Of a DNA stretch of 64,000 bases, positions 8,329 to 19,100 are shown piece by piece. The stretch comes from Pinirhizobacter soli (GTDB lineage Bacteria > Pseudomonadota > Gammaproteobacteria > Xanthomonadales > Rhodanobacteraceae), in contig NZ_JADZLQ010000001.1 of assembly GCF_015905305.1 (NCBI RefSeq), positions 954,599 through 1,018,598 on the forward strand, read 5' to 3'. The notes below the pieces were generated by a model. That model saw nothing but the letters and a program-made list of their open reading frames with translations. It was not told the DNA's origin and searched no databases. Position 1 is the first letter of the stretch. Each line of letters starts with the position of its first letter. Both the position numbers and the translations under genes were made by a program.

Positions 8329-9395
8329 GTGAGCAATCTTCCCTGGCTTTTCCCCGACCGCGTGGCCCAGCTCGAAAACGCCCTCGCCTCGCGCATCCTG
8401 GTGCTCGATGGCGGCATGGGCACGATGCTGCAGGGCCATCAGCTGGACGAAGAAGGCTATCGCGGCGAGCGCTTCGCCGAGGGCTTCGATGCCCACAACA
8501 CACATGGCGAAAACTGCGCCTGCGACCTGAAGGGCAACAACGATCTGCTCACGCTCACGAAGCCCGAGATCATCCAGGGTGTGCACGCGGCCTACCTTGC
8601 CGCTGGTGCGGACCTGGTGGAAACCAACACCTTCAATGCCACCCGCATCAGCCAGGCCGACTACCACCTCGAGCACCTAGTGCCCGAGCTCAACCGTGCC
8701 GGTGCCGCCCTTGCGCGCGCCGCCTGCGATGCCGCCAGCACGCCTGAAAAACCCCGCTTCGTGATCGGCGTGCTCGGGCCCACCAGCCGCACGGCTTCGA
8801 TCTCACCGGACGTCAACGATCCGGGCTATCGCAATGTGAGCTTCCAGGAACTGGTGGACAACTACACCGAAGCCGCCGGCGCGTTGATCGATGGTGGCGC
8901 CGATACGATCATGGTGGAAACCATCTTCGACACCCTCAACGCCAAGGCAGCGCTGTTCGCCCTGTCCGAGCTCTTCCGGGCTCGCGGCGGCCGCATGCCG
9001 GTGATGATCTCAGGCACCATCACCGATCGCTCCGGGCGCACGCTGTCGGGCCAGACCGCCGAAGCGTTCTACTACTCCGTGGCCCACGTCGATCCCATCT
9101 CGGTAGGCTTCAACTGCGCGCTCGGCGCGGATGAACTTCGCCCGCACGTGCAGACGCTCTCGTCGATCGCGCTCACCTACGTGAGCACGCATCCGAACGC
9201 GGGCCTCCCCAATGCGTTCGGCGAATACGACGAAACGCCCGAGCAGATGGCCGCCACCATCGGCGATTTCGCCCGCGAAGGCCTGTTGAACCTGGTCGGT
9301 GGCTGCTGCGGCACCACCCCCGCCCACATCAAGGCCATCGCCGACGCCGTGGCCCCCTGTCGTCCCCGCATGTTCGAGGCAAGCCAGCAAGCAGC

Positions 9396-9399
<4 letters not shown>
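8329..9399 (+). CDS. metH: Methionine synthase, homocysteine-binding subunit (split MetH N-terminal part)
   Basis: 356 residues, the zinc homocysteine S-methyltransferase barrel of cobalamin-dependent methionine synthase. It opens with [11 protein letters not shown], and the zinc cysteines are visible in GFNCALGA (~263) and GGCCGTTP (~325). GTG at 8329 was chosen: GAGG stands about 8 nt upstream; an in-frame ATG at 8299 would overlap the regulator. It ends where the pterin domain would begin and overlaps the next gene by ATGA. Together the two products equal full-length MetH, so this is a clean gene split and not a frameshift. Confidence 0.95.
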
Positions 9400-12082
<2,683 letters not shown>

Positions 12083-12086
<4 letters not shown>

Positions 12087-12439
12087 GTCACCTCGTTGGG
12101 CACCTGGTGGCGCAGCCGCGCCTCGCGCATGTGCACCCAGAGGTTGTAGACGGACACGAATGCCGGGAAGAAATTGGACAGGATGCCCACCGAGTCGTTC
12201 TTGCCGAAGATGAAATAGGCCAGCAGCAGGGCCGAACCCACCACCGACAGCCACCAGAACGACAGCGGCATCACCACCCGCTTGTATTTTCGGGTGTAGT
12301 ACAGCTGGACGAACCAGCGACTGGTGAACATCAGGGAACCGGCAAAGCCGATCACCTTCCAGGGGGTGAAGGAGAAATGGGACAGGGCGGCCAGCACGTG
12401 CTGCCACTCGCGGAGAAAATAGTCCATGGGGTCGGCCAC
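12083..12439 (-). CDS. LAB_N (lipid A biosynthesis N-terminal) domain membrane protein
   Basis: 118 residues, three to four hydrophobic segments ([55 protein letters not shown]). It resembles the short LAB_N family found alone or at the N-terminus of some LpxB or glycosyltransferase proteins. It presumably sits in the inner membrane; the biochemical role is unknown. No glycosyltransferase partner is adjacent. The stop codon shares bases with the convergent metH stop. An in-frame ATG four codons later is an alternative start. Confidence 0.82.
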
Positions 12440-12480
12440 CTGGAAAAGTCGGCCATTTTACCCACGATAGCCCCGGGATG

Positions 12481-12509
12481 TTGACCGCCCGCCCCGCTCT
12501 GCGTAGAAT
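12481..12509 (+). promoter_or_regulatory. Sigma-70 promoter of tRNA-Val
   Basis: TTGACC (12481-12486), 17-bp spacer, TAGAAT (12504-12509); transcription would start near 12516, about 8 bp before the mature tRNA. One of the best consensus matches in the window. Confidence 0.8.
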
Positions 12510-12523
12510 TCCGCGCTCCCGGC

Positions 12524-12598
12524 GGGCGGTTAGCTCAGCGGTAGAGCACTGCCTTCACACGGCAGGTGTCACAAGTTCGATCCTTGTACCGCCCACCA
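12524..12598 (+). tRNA. tRNA-Val (anticodon CAC)
   Basis: 75 nt with encoded CCA. The acceptor stem GGGCGGT pairs with ACCGCCC. The D arm is GCTCAGCGGTAGAGC. The anticodon stem CTGCC/GGCAG encloses the loop TTCACAC, giving anticodon CAC for valine codon GTG. The T arm is ACAAG-TTCGATC-CTTGT. It is followed by a terminator and by a partial second copy. Confidence 0.97.
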
Positions 12599-12614
12599 TA
12601 CGAATCGACGAAAT

Positions 12615-12636
12615 GGCCCCCGAAAGGGGGCTTTTT
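12615..12636 (+). terminator. Rho-independent terminator of tRNA-Val
   Basis: Stem GCCCCC, tetraloop GAAA, stem GGGGGC, then five T. It lies 17 bases after the CCA end. Confidence 0.88.
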
Positions 12637-12644
12637 CGTACTCC

Positions 12645-12712
12645 GGTTAGCGCACAGCAGCGAACCGTTCACACGGCAGGTGTCACAAGTTCGATCCTTG
12701 TACCGCCCACCA
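12645..12712 (+). pseudogene. tRNA-Val pseudogene: intact 3' half, decayed 5' half
   Basis: Bases 12668-12722 repeat 12554-12608 exactly (55 bp, offset 114): anticodon loop to CCA plus 10 bp of flank. The preceding bases (CGGTTAGC, then GCACAGCAGCGAACC) resemble a scrambled D arm, but no acceptor or anticodon 5' strand can form. Either a tandem tRNA copy has decayed or an integrase-type 3' end duplication was left behind. A second GAAA-loop terminator follows. Confidence 0.75.
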
Positions 12713-12730
12713 TACGAATCGAACGAAAAA

Positions 12731-12752
12731 GCCTCCGAAAGGGGGCTTTTTT
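12731..12752 (+). terminator. Second terminator after the tRNA-Val 3' copy
   Basis: GCCTCC-GAAA-GGGGGC (one wobble pair) followed by six T. It is a near copy of the terminator at 12615-12636, so the duplication included the terminator. Confidence 0.8.
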
Positions 12753-13080
12753 GTTTTCGCTTGGAAAACGGACAGTGCGGATGAACACGTCAGGCACTGC
12801 ACCCTTGCCGGGCCGACCACCACCTGGCGACGGCCCGGGCTGCTTCACGCTAGCCCAACGCGTTCATCCGCTCACATGGCTCGCATGGCCGGGCCCTGTT
12901 TCATGAAAGGGTAAGGGTGGCGGGCGAGCCAGGGTAGAAAACCGTGAACAGACGGCCGGGCATACGCCCGCCTGGTCGCCCGCCGCGAGACGGTAAACCC
13001 CGGGCCCCGCAGACAACGCTGCGGGGCCCGCTGTTCAACGGGTTTCTACACCCGGTTGCCGGTACCCCGGCAACCCGTTA
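12753..13080 (+). other. Structured intergenic region without a gene
   Basis: No convincing reading frame. Several long inverted repeats occur on the plus strand. GGCCCGG (12832-12838) pairs with 12889-12895. A 14-bp stem with one bulge joins 12919-12933 to 12971-12984 and encloses a CGGGC-ATAC-GCCCG hairpin (12957-12970). A perfect 12-bp stem joins 13001-13012 to 13019-13030. A 9-bp stem joins 13054-13062 to 13067-13075. The last stem competes with AACGGGT/ACCCGTT (13037-13043 with 13073-13079) and GGGT/ACCC (13040-13043 with 13050-13053). This could be a small RNA, a leader of the GntA-like gene, or clustered repeats. No known riboswitch consensus was recognised. Confidence 0.55.
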
Positions 13081-13137
13081 ATGATTCCGTGTCACACACG
13101 AAGGGTCCATACGAATCTTCTCAAAAGTGATGTCGAC

Positions 13138-13968
13138 ATGAACATCCAACGATGCTCAATCCATGTCCTGGAAGAAGCCTCGGTAGACGAGTTTGTTCGT
13201 TCGCCGCCCACAACGAACCCGTCACGCTCGCTTCCTGACGAGGCCTGCAAGCTCGACTCACCTTCCAGACGGAATGACTGCATGCCTGCCGATGGCATCC
13301 AACGAAGCGATGGTGATGCCATCGCCCAGTTTCGCAACTACGTGCAGCAGACTGGCTTCCCCTGTCTTGCCGCCCGCACTGCCACGGACAATGACCACGT
13401 GCACTTCTTCGTAGCGGGAAGCCTTGCATCCTCCGACGCCGATGAAGCGATCGTGGCGCAGGCACGTGCGTTCGCGGCGGATGCGGGGTCGTCGAAGGGA
13501 TTCCACAGCATGGCCCTGCTCTTCCCGAGCACGCCGCCCATGGATGAAGTGGCTTTCGAACAGGCGCTGTGGGCGCGGCTGCAAGCCTTGCACGCGATGG
13601 ATGCACGCACGGCGCAGTGGGATCCATCGGTAAGCGATGACCCATCCTCGCCGAAGTTCAGCTTTAGCCTGGGCGGCCATGCCTTTTACGTGGTGGGCCT
13701 GCATCCGGCGTCAAGCCGGCGCGCGCGGCGTTTTCCCCAGGCCGCGCTGGTATTGAACCTGCATAGCCAGTTCGAAGCGTTGCGCGCTGAAGGTCGCTAC
13801 GAGCGGTTCCACGACGCCATCGCGGAGCGCGACGTCAAGTTCTCAGGTTCGGCCAACCCGATGTTGGCTACCCACGGCGAAGGCCTGGAAGCGCCGCAAT
13901 ACAGCGGGAGAGAAGTGGAAGCCAACAACTGGCGTTGCCCGTTTCACGCATTTACGCCAGCGAACTAA
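13138..13968 (+). CDS. YqcI/YcgG family protein (GntA-like heme N-hydroxylase family)
   Basis: About 276 residues. The C-terminal two thirds matches the YqcI/YcgG family: FPCLAARTA, VGLHPASSRRARRFPQAALVLNLHSQFEALR (in parts), NPMLATHGEG, QYSGREVE and terminal NWRCPFHAF. Characterised relatives include the guanitoxin-pathway heme-dependent N-hydroxylase GntA, so an oxygenase acting on a guanidino or amino group is possible. The start is uncertain: ATG 13081, 13138 and 13282 are in frame. The last has the best Shine-Dalgarno (GGAA) and still keeps the whole conserved domain. It stands alone, with no guanitoxin genes nearby, so substrate is unknown. Confidence 0.75.
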   Translation: MNIQRCSIHVLEEASVDEFVRSPPTTNPSRSLPDEACKLDSPSRRNDCMPADGIQRSDGDAIAQFRNYVQQTGFPCLAARTATDNDHVHFFVAGSLASSDADEAIVAQARAFAADAGSSKGFHSMALLFPSTPPMDEVAFEQALWARLQALHAMDARTAQWDPSVSDDPSSPKFSFSLGGHAFYVVGLHPASSRRARRFPQAALVLNLHSQFEALRAEGRYERFHDAIAERDVKFSGSANPMLATHGEGLEAPQYSGREVEANNWRCPFHAFTPAN

Positions 13969-14032
13969 AGTCCGAGAGGCCGCACCGCTTGTCCGGGTTG
14001 GCAACGCCGGCGGCGTGAGCTGACTATATTTG

Positions 14033-14629
14033 TCATTTCACAAGCTCCACTGTTGCGTTAAACGCGTTCTTGTCTTCACTCTTGTAGAACTTTTCGATCG
14101 AAGCTTTTTGTCCGCAGTAAGCAACGTCGATAGGCATCGTCAGACAAGTTAAACGATCGACCCTCTCGCCACTTAAGACGTCGCCATTAACTCCCGTTCT
14201 AGAAACCAGATAGCCATCTCGATAAAATTTCACCTGCACAACGCCGGTATTCCAACGGCAAGGGTCCGGAAGGAATCTATCCATAGCAATTTTTGCTATG
14301 TAGCTATCCCCTTCCTTATCTACTTCCTCAGAAGTAACTACCTGCTTTACCCGCTCATTGCCGGCAGGAAGGCTGATTGGTGCGCAACCTAGATTCCCAA
14401 CGGACCAGATTGCGTCCACCTCTACACGATTTACCTCAGACTTTTCTACGGTAATTCTGAGATTTTTCGTAATTTGGGAATTTGGATTGAGGATGGGACT
14501 GGGCGCCGGCCTGTTATCACACCCACAAATACCACCCGTCACCAATGCGGCGAATGCAATTACCTGAAAGCGCGCTTTCGGCCGCGGCCGCATTGTCGCG
14601 CAGCCATTGGATGCTCCGTTCCCCTGCAT
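14033..14629 (-). CDS. Hypothetical lipoprotein
   Basis: 198 residues. ATG 14629 with GGAG 5 nt upstream is preferred (a GTG at 14635 and an ATG at 14593 are alternatives). A hydrophobic signal (VIAFAALVTGG) leads to ICGCDN, an acceptable lipobox with the lipidated cysteine before DN. The mature part has paired cysteines (GCAP, DPCR, LTCL, AYCG) that could form disulfides in the periplasm. No family recognised. The gene is visibly AT-richer than everything around it, which suggests more recent acquisition. It lies just downstream of the pilin operon on the same strand. Confidence 0.72.
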   Translation of the reverse strand: MQGNGASNGCATMRPRPKARFQVIAFAALVTGGICGCDNRPAPSPILNPNSQITKNLRITVEKSEVNRVEVDAIWSVGNLGCAPISLPAGNERVKQVVTSEEVDKEGDSYIAKIAMDRFLPDPCRWNTGVVQVKFYRDGYLVSRTGVNGDVLSGERVDRLTCLTMPIDVAYCGQKASIEKFYKSEDKNAFNATVELVK

Positions 14630-14669
14630 ATCCACTCCGGTGGCCTATCCGTGTTGCCTACCCCTAGCC

Positions 14670-15260
14670 TCAGGTGCAGGCTGCCCCGCCCGCCAACGGC
14701 TTGGTCGCCACGCGACCAGAATGGCTCACCAGCAGCTGCGACCCGGGAACACTGGTGGTATTTGTACCAATGCTGTCGCTGGGCGAAGCCTTCGCACAGA
14801 CCGTCACGGTCATGTCAGCGGTCAGCGCCGTGGCCGCCAGCAACTCACCGCGCCCGTTGTATGTAAGCGGCCCGGTGGATGAAGCACGGATCGACGCGGC
14901 ATCAGCCACCAGCGTCACCCGCACAAGTCGCGCGACAGCATCGGTGGCCGTCGGATCGTACGCGGTATTGGGCTTCACGGCGGTGTAGATCACCCAGCCG
15001 TTGTCATAGTTGCCCGTAGTGGCGCAAGTATTGTCCGTGGTGGTGGCGCGCGGACAGATCGATATGTAGGAACGAGTGGATGCCGCCTGTCCCCGGGCGA
15101 AGGTGAGGTCCGCCATGATGCTGTTGGACTGGTTGGCAACGCGGTTGCGCTGCATGAACTTGCGCATGTTGGGTACGGCCACCGCCAGCAGGATGGCGGC
15201 AACGATCACCGTCACCATCAGCTCGATCAGCGAAAAGCCTCGCTGCGATTTAGCCGCCAT
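14670..15260 (-). CDS. fimT: Minor pseudopilin FimT/FimU (GspH family)
   Basis: 196 residues. A prepilin leader of eight residues ends in RG, followed by FSLIELMVTVIVAAILLAVA, the class III signal cleaved by PilD with N-methylation. The rest fits the GspH/FimT fold, with late cysteines for a disulfide. It acts in the inner-membrane priming complex of type IV pili. It is the last gene of the pil operon, its start overlapping the preceding DUF4124 gene by 11 bp. Confidence 0.9.
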   Translation of the reverse strand: MAAKSQRGFSLIELMVTVIVAAILLAVAVPNMRKFMQRNRVANQSNSIMADLTFARGQAASTRSYISICPRATTTDNTCATTGNYDNGWVIYTAVKPNTAYDPTATDAVARLVRVTLVADAASIRASSTGPLTYNGRGELLAATALTADMTVTVCAKASPSDSIGTNTTSVPGSQLLVSHSGRVATKPLAGGAACT

Positions 15261-15690
15261 GAGCTACTCCTTCGCAATTGTCCCGCACCAGCCCTTCCTG
15301 CACGCTTTTGGCTTCGATACGCTGTTTGTCGTTCAGCGCCGTGGCGGTATTGGGATCGGCCGGCTGGGTAGCGGTGCCGTTCTGTACCACCACGCCATTG
15401 GTCAACAACGCCTGCAGGTTGCGCCTTGCCGTATCGCAGGCGGTGCGCCGGTAGGCCGCATCGGCGGCGCTAAGGTTGGCGCCGCTGCCGGCAGAGGCCG
15501 CCGGCGCCGGTACCAGCGGAGCGGCCGGGTCGTTCTTCAGCTGCAGGCGACTGGCCTTGACCTTGGCCGGCGGCTGCTGGTCATAGTGGGTCACGCCCGA
15601 AGCGTCCTTCCACTTGTAGACCTCCTGCCCCGCCGACACGCCAGCCCACAGGGAGAACGCCACCATCAGACCTGTCGTTGCCCAACGCAT
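15250..15690 (-). CDS. DUF4124 domain-containing protein in pilus operon
   Basis: 146 residues. A signal peptide (MRWATTGLMVAFSLWAGVSAG) is followed by the DUF4124 signature EVYKWKDASGVTHYDQQPP, then an Ala/Pro-rich linker and a C-terminal helical segment with two cysteines. Periplasmic or envelope-associated. It starts one base after the pilE stop and overlaps fimT, so it is a bona fide member of the pilus operon. The specific role is unknown; a chaperone or assembly accessory is possible. Confidence 0.88.
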   Translation of the reverse strand: MRWATTGLMVAFSLWAGVSAGQEVYKWKDASGVTHYDQQPPAKVKASRLQLKNDPAAPLVPAPAASAGSGANLSAADAAYRRTACDTARRNLQALLTNGVVVQNGTATQPADPNTATALNDKQRIEAKSVQEGLVRDNCEGVAHGG

Positions 15691-15691
15691 G

Positions 15692-16102
15692 TCATCGGCC
15701 CCAGCAATTGAGGGTGTCGGCCGTGGTCGAACTGTTCGACGCCTGCACGCCAGCGCGGTTAAGGCTGAATTGGGTGCACTTGTCCTTCAGCTGCGCACCG
15801 ATGGCCGTCGCCTCCAGGGTGTAAGCCACGGAGGTCGCGCTGATCGGGTCGGTGATCGTGTAGAACTGCCCGGCCATGGTCGAGGTGCCGTTGAGCGAGG
15901 CCAGCGAGGTGGCGTACTTGTTGTTGGAGAAGTAGTAGCGCTCCTGGCGCGCGGCGAGGTCCTGCAGCGTGCGCGTGGCATCCACGCGGTGCGAACGCAG
16001 CACGTAGGACCGGTAGGACGGCAGGGCTATCGCCGCCAGGATCGAGATGATCAACACCACGATCATGAGCTCGATTAGGCTGAAACCGCGGGAACGTGGC
16101 AT
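15692..16102 (-). CDS. pilE: Type IV pilin PilE
   Basis: 136 residues. Short leader MPRSRG followed by FSLIELMIVVLIISILAAIA, then ALPSYRSYVLRSHRVDATRTL and a C-terminal cysteine pair (DKC, NCW) that closes the D-region. ATG 16102 is favoured because GAGG stands 6 nt upstream; an ATG two codons earlier would leave no spacing. It follows pilY1 directly, the order seen in other Xanthomonadales. Minor pilin of the tip or priming complex rather than the major PilA. Confidence 0.92.
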   Translation of the reverse strand: MPRSRGFSLIELMIVVLIISILAAIALPSYRSYVLRSHRVDATRTLQDLAARQERYYFSNNKYATSLASLNGTSTMAGQFYTITDPISATSVAYTLEATAIGAQLKDKCTQFSLNRAGVQASNSSTTADTLNCWGR

Positions 16103-16110
16103 GGTCATCC

Positions 16111-19100
16111 TCACTGTTGATCCACCGGCTCGCGCCAGGAAATCTGGTGACTGTTCACCGGGCTGATGGTCCCGACATCCTTGCAAACCACCTTGTCGCC
16201 GATCTGCATGCAGGCGGTGACCTTCGTCGCGCCGGACCCTGGCGTGGTGTGCAGGCTGGGCGCGGACGCCTTGCCCTTGCCGATGGTGGTCTTCTTGTAC
16301 ACCTCGCCCGCCTTGCCGCCACTTCCTGCCGCGCTGCCAAAGCTGGCCGCATGGCTATCGGCGGTACCGGTGATGTAATTCAGCGCATACAGGTAGCTGG
16401 TACCGGATACCGAGCTCGGATTGCAATCGGAGCTGTTGGAGGCGTCCTTATCCGCCTTGGTCGGCGGCACGTAGGTGGGCGTCAACAGGATGCCGCCGAG
16501 CAAGGTCTGGCTGTTCACCACGCGCTCGGAGGGCACCAGTGCACTGGCGGTGCCATCGCCCGGGGTCAGTGCCAGCTTCCAGCCGGAGTACGTGAAGCAG
16601 AACGGCGTGGTGGTGGATTTGGCCTGCAAGGCCGACGTCAGGCTCGCAAGCGTGGTGGCACCTGCGGTGGTGGCGCCGAGCGTTCCGTCGGTTAGCACTT
16701 GTACGTTGGTGGATACGAACAGGCTCGCATCGCTGACCGCCAGTGTCTGGCATGCGGCGTTCAGGCCCAGCAGCAGGCTATTGTCGGAAATACCATAGAT
16801 GTACTGCTGCTGCGTGCCCTGGGAGGTCGTGGCCGCATCGTCCGCGTCGGTAAAGGCGCGTCCTGAACCGAAGTAGATGAAGTCGCGTCCGGACGGATCG
16901 CGGGCCAGGGTTGGGCGTACCGTTACCGGCGTGCCGCCGTTGTAGATCTGCAGCAGGCCCTTCCAGGCACTCGGCAAGGGGCTTTCCACGCCAGCTGAGG
17001 TGCGCAGGTCGATCTTCCACAGTCCGCCGCCAAAGGCACCGCCGACAGCCGACGGATTGGTCACCACGCCGAAGTACATGCCCTCGGCGCTGTTATCCAG
17101 GTCGTAGTCGGAGGACACCATGTCGCCGGCAAAGCTGCTGGCCGGGCCGTTGGAGAACTGCTTGGCGAACGTCGCCTCGGTGGTGCCATTGCCAACCAGG
17201 CTCGACAGATCGTAGATATAGGCATTGAGCGGGATGGTGGGCGAGCCCTGCACCAGCTTGCCCGGCCCGCCGTTGTCCACGGGACCGGTGCCGAAGCCAA
17301 GGAAGAACTTCAGGTTGCCCGATGAATCCTTTTCAATGGCGATAGCAGGCGACGGCGTGGTGAAGGTGGGGACCGACGACTTGCCATCGGCGGAGAACGC
17401 GATGGACGGGATCTCGCCCAGCACGATCGGCGGCTGCTCCGGATCGGTGATGTCCATGATCACGTAGGACGAATTGGAGGTCTGCACCGTCGACGGGCAC
17501 GACGCGGCGGCAGTGCCGGAGCAGCCGAGCGTGTTCACGCTGATCGGGCCGCCACCGGTGCGGAAAGGCACCACCATGATCGTGCCCCAACCGCAGACAT
17601 GGCCCTGGGCGTCGACATTGGGCGTACCGCTGCTGCAGCCGGTGGCCGTGGCGTTACCGAAGATCTTCACATCGCTCACCGTCGGCGAGCCGTCCACGTA
17701 GAACACGTGCGAGTAGCTCTTGTCCGCCACCCAGCGCAGATGCGCCAGCAGGTTGCTGGGTACATACGCCCAGGCTTCCTGGCCCAGCGCCCAGTTGTTG
17801 CCGGAAGTCGATACCGGCGAGCCGGTCGTGCCTGACGGCAAGGTGCGGGTAAGGGTCGGCAAGGTAGCCGCGGTGGTTCCAGCGGCGGGTTGGGCTGCCG
17901 TATAGAACCCGGCGTTGAAGGCATGCAGCATGCCGTCGTTGGCGCCCACGTACACCATCTGCCGGCGATGCAGGTAGTTGGTGCGGAAGGCCAGGTAGCT
18001 ATTGTCGTTGTAGAGCAAGTCGAACGATTCCGCCGGCACGCTCACTTCAATTGGCGAGGAATTAACGATGTCGCCAAGCCGGTAGGTACGCGCGGAAGCT
18101 GTGACGTTCTGCAGGGGCACGGCGCCGCCGCCGGAACTGCGGCTTCGGAAATCGTCGGTATCTTCCAGGCCGCGCACCCAGTTCACCATCGCCGCAGCCC
18201 TGGTGCTGCTGATCTCATTGAGCAGGCCAAAGTTGCCGATGCGGTAATTCAGGCCCAGTAGCGTCTTCGCCGTCGTGCCGCACAGCCCCGTGCCGGTCAC
18301 GGCCGTGTAAGTGGTGTTGTTGCTACGTGTCACCGAATTGTCGCTGGTGATGCAGTCGCCGGTGGCATCCGTCCAGACGAAGGGAACCTGCACGCCCGTG
18401 GTGATGGCACCGGTCGCCGAACCGTTCTGCATGACCTTGCCGGTCAGGATCGACAGCAGATTCTGCGGTTGCACGCCCACGGTGGTGAAGATATAGCGCT
18501 GGCCACGATTGGCCGCCGAGTCCGCGGCGTCGCCGTAGTTACGCTGTATCGGGATGTTCGTCAGCGCTGTCGCATCGGCCGCCTTGGTGGGGTCGTAATA
18601 GGGGTTAAGCAGATCAGCCGCGTCCCACACCGGCGTTACCGTGTTCGACTGCGTGCAATTTGGATCGGTCGCCGGATCGTTGCCCGGGGGTGCCGTGCAG
18701 CGGAAAGTGGCAAGTGTGGCGGAGCCTGCCGCCGCGCTGGACGGACGGCCGCTGGCGATGTACGCCGCCGACGAAGACAGCACCTGGTTGCCCGCGGAGT
18801 CCTTGAAGCCGCCCTCGCGCAAGAAGCCCTGGGCATCGGTCCAGAACGACCGCAGGCTGCCCGTCCATGCCACACCGTCGAAGAGGCTGTAGTACTTCAC
18901 CTGGTAGGCCAGGCCGTTGCCGACGAAGTCGTTGCTGGAATCGGCCAGGCCCGCATTGCCGGTGTCGTTGCCGCTGCTGGCGGCGATGGCCTGGAACACG
19001 GCGTCGAGCTGGTCCTTCAGCTTGCCCGCGTTGCGCGCGAAGAAGTAGTTTGCAGGGTCGGCCCCGGCAGCGAGCACCGGTGCGGTGCCGTTGAAGCCTG

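Noticed and set aside
7218..8423. 789-residue extension of the acyl-CoA dehydrogenase frame
   Set aside because: The extension is antisense to the ArsR-methyltransferase gene. The real start at 7217 has a Shine-Dalgarno site and the family N-terminus.
12478..12906. 142-residue frame across tRNA-Val
   Set aside because: It runs through the tRNA, both terminators and the tRNA copy. The internal peptide repeat only mirrors the 55-bp DNA duplication.
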